Positions 5,541-6,421 of a stretch of DNA of 6,421 nucleotides are shown one piece after another (within the stretch, counting starts at the first letter, position 1; every line of letters starts with the position of its first letter). This DNA is from Fidelibacterota bacterium (lineage in GTDB: Bacteria; Fidelibacterota; Marinisomatia; SCGC-AAA003-L08; D37C17), in the NCBI GenBank assembly GCA_018671635.1, contig JABHHG010000103.1, positions 1-6,421 of the forward strand, written 5' to 3'. The translations under genes were made by a program, and so were the position numbers. A model generated the notes under the pieces. The model worked only from the letters and a program-made list of their open reading frames with translations, was not told the origin of the DNA and made no database searches.

Positions 5541-6421
5541 TAAAGTTAAAAAATATCATCAATAATCGAGGGTTTATTCAGCCCACAGCCATGATGTTGG
5601 GTGCCATTGGCATGCTGCTCACATTGGTTCCGTTTACAAATCTTGTTAATCGTGAAATCCGTTTAGACCATCGAATTGCCAAAACAAAGGCTCGTCTTAA
5701 TGCTGAATCTGGTCTTGCCAATGTATATAGTTATTTCTCATTAGACTCATTGGGATTAGATAGCATGAGCCTTGGGGAAGAATCTTTTTCAATTGACTAT
5801 ACTACATTCAGAGATCCAGCTCTAATTTCAAATGATATGGGTTTTTACAGAGACATTATCCTTCAAGAATCATTGAATCCCCTTTCTCGTAGAACTGAAC
5901 GTAATGCCTTTGCGGTGGGTGAGGCAAACATCACTAGTTTTGGTAAAAATATCTCGGTATTAGATACTATGGCCATGTCCTTTGAGTTAGAGTCACTTTC
6001 AGAATACTTGTATCTAACCAATCATGAGCATGCAGGCGGCGCCCCCGGCATTTATGGAACAGATAACTGCGATTCAGATGGTGATGGTGAGACAAGTACA
6101 TTTAGAAAATGGCGCGGAAAACCCTGCTTTTCCCCAACTGCAGATGGAATTGGGAATGATATCTCTGTTGCAGGTTATGTGCAAACTAATGACCCTATGA
6201 TTTTTTGCTCCCCTTGTAGCCAATGGGACCCTCCATTTACAAATACCGTCTATTTTACAATTGCTGATGAAGATTATCAGAATTCTGATTTTAATGTTTC
6301 TGATGCTGAGCCTGGAGAAATAGTTGCACCTATGAATGGTGGTGGATTAAATAGCCAAAATTGTTTTGGCGGTACTGATGGGCCTGATGAACATCCATAT
6401 TATATAGAGAAAGAGAAAGTC
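5537..6421 (+). CDS. PilX/GspK-like minor pilin, 3' end cut by window edge
   Basis: An open frame of 295 codons running off the right edge, starting at an ATG that overlaps the previous stop (ATGA, 4-base overlap). The N-terminus is a basic leader NNRG (Gly12) followed by FIQPTAMMLGAIGMLLTLVPF. This resembles the PilX/GspK N-terminus, where the +5 Glu is replaced; here +5 is Thr17 and Pro16 sits at +4. A membrane helix (about 17-37) and the amphipathic helix AKTKARLNAESGLANVYSYF, typical of PilX-like proteins, follow. Residues 174-230 hold five-residue-spaced acidic DSDGDGE (about 179-185) and four cysteines (178, 197, 224, 227; the last two as C-S-P-C), with a fifth at 276. The VAGYVQTND segment recalls the GxVHSN-type motif of large PilX-like proteins in related bacteria. 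The likely role is pilus tip or assembly initiation with the two upstream minor pilins. Confident as a coding region, moderate on subfamily. Confidence 0.78.
   Translation, partial: MIKLKNIINNRGFIQPTAMMLGAIGMLLTLVPFTNLVNREIRLDHRIAKTKARLNAESGLANVYSYFSLDSLGLDSMSLGEESFSIDYTTFRDPALISNDMGFYRDIILQESLNPLSRRTERNAFAVGEANITSFGKNISVLDTMAMSFELESLSEYLYLTNHEHAGGAPGIYGTDNCDSDGDGETSTFRKWRGKPCFSPTADGIGNDISVAGYVQTNDPMIFCSPCSQWDPPFTNTVYFTIADEDYQNSDFNVSDAEPGEIVAPMNGGGLNSQNCFGGTDGPDEHPYYIEKEKV

Noticed and set aside
4494..6421. Type II secretion pseudopilin operon (GspH-I-J-K) instead of type IV pilus
   Set aside because: The order is compatible with both systems, but PilT with an intact AVRNLIRE retraction motif belongs to type IV pili and is not part of type II secretion. 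Not fully excluded for the individual subunits.
1..6421. Mobile element, CRISPR array, tRNA or phage signal
   Set aside because: No transposase or integrase frame, no regularly spaced repeats, no cloverleaf-like sequence and no abrupt composition change were seen.

Overview
The window is AT-rich bacterial DNA with two transcription units that diverge from a 300-base intergenic region (2717-3016). On the left, reading leftward, is a long secreted protein of the gingipain-like C25 peptidase family (at least 905 residues; its C-terminus lies off the left edge). On the right, reading rightward, is a tightly packed type IV pilus cluster: a pilin with a classic prepilin leader, a PilT-type retraction ATPase, two minor (pseudo)pilins with cleavable leaders, and a PilX/GspK-like protein that runs off the right edge.

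The architecture suggests a diderm of the Fibrobacteres-Chlorobi-Bacteroidetes neighbourhood, most likely Candidatus Marinimicrobia or a relative. The reasons are the C25 protein with its propeptide, the D-x-x-x-x-GDGN-x-x-I-NP-x-E element, and the GYY-x-YD...PEYDWIEI segment near the end of the visible part, together with a glycine-rich pilin. This placement is from memory of the families, not from a search.

Region by region: 1-2716 (minus) is the C25-like protein. 2717-3016 is non-coding and holds both ribosome binding sites, two inverted repeats, an 8-bp palindrome and a weak promoter candidate for the pilus side. 3017-3466 is the pilin, 3470-4525 PilT, 4494-4961 minor pilin 1, 4962-5540 minor pilin 2, and 5537-6421 the partial PilX-like protein. 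The five plus-strand genes have gaps of at most 3 bases or overlap, so they are almost certainly one operon. They would supply the pilus fibre subunit, the motor that disassembles it, and the tip/priming subunits. Prepilin peptidase, the assembly ATPase, the platform protein and the secretin are not in this window.

Points most worth a second look: Tyr replaces the expected catalytic His in the C25 domain; PilT sits between the main pilin and the minor pilins; and the PilX-like protein has a non-standard N-terminus (no Glu at +5) and a cysteine-rich, Asp-rich insert. No mobile element, CRISPR array, tRNA or rRNA was seen.
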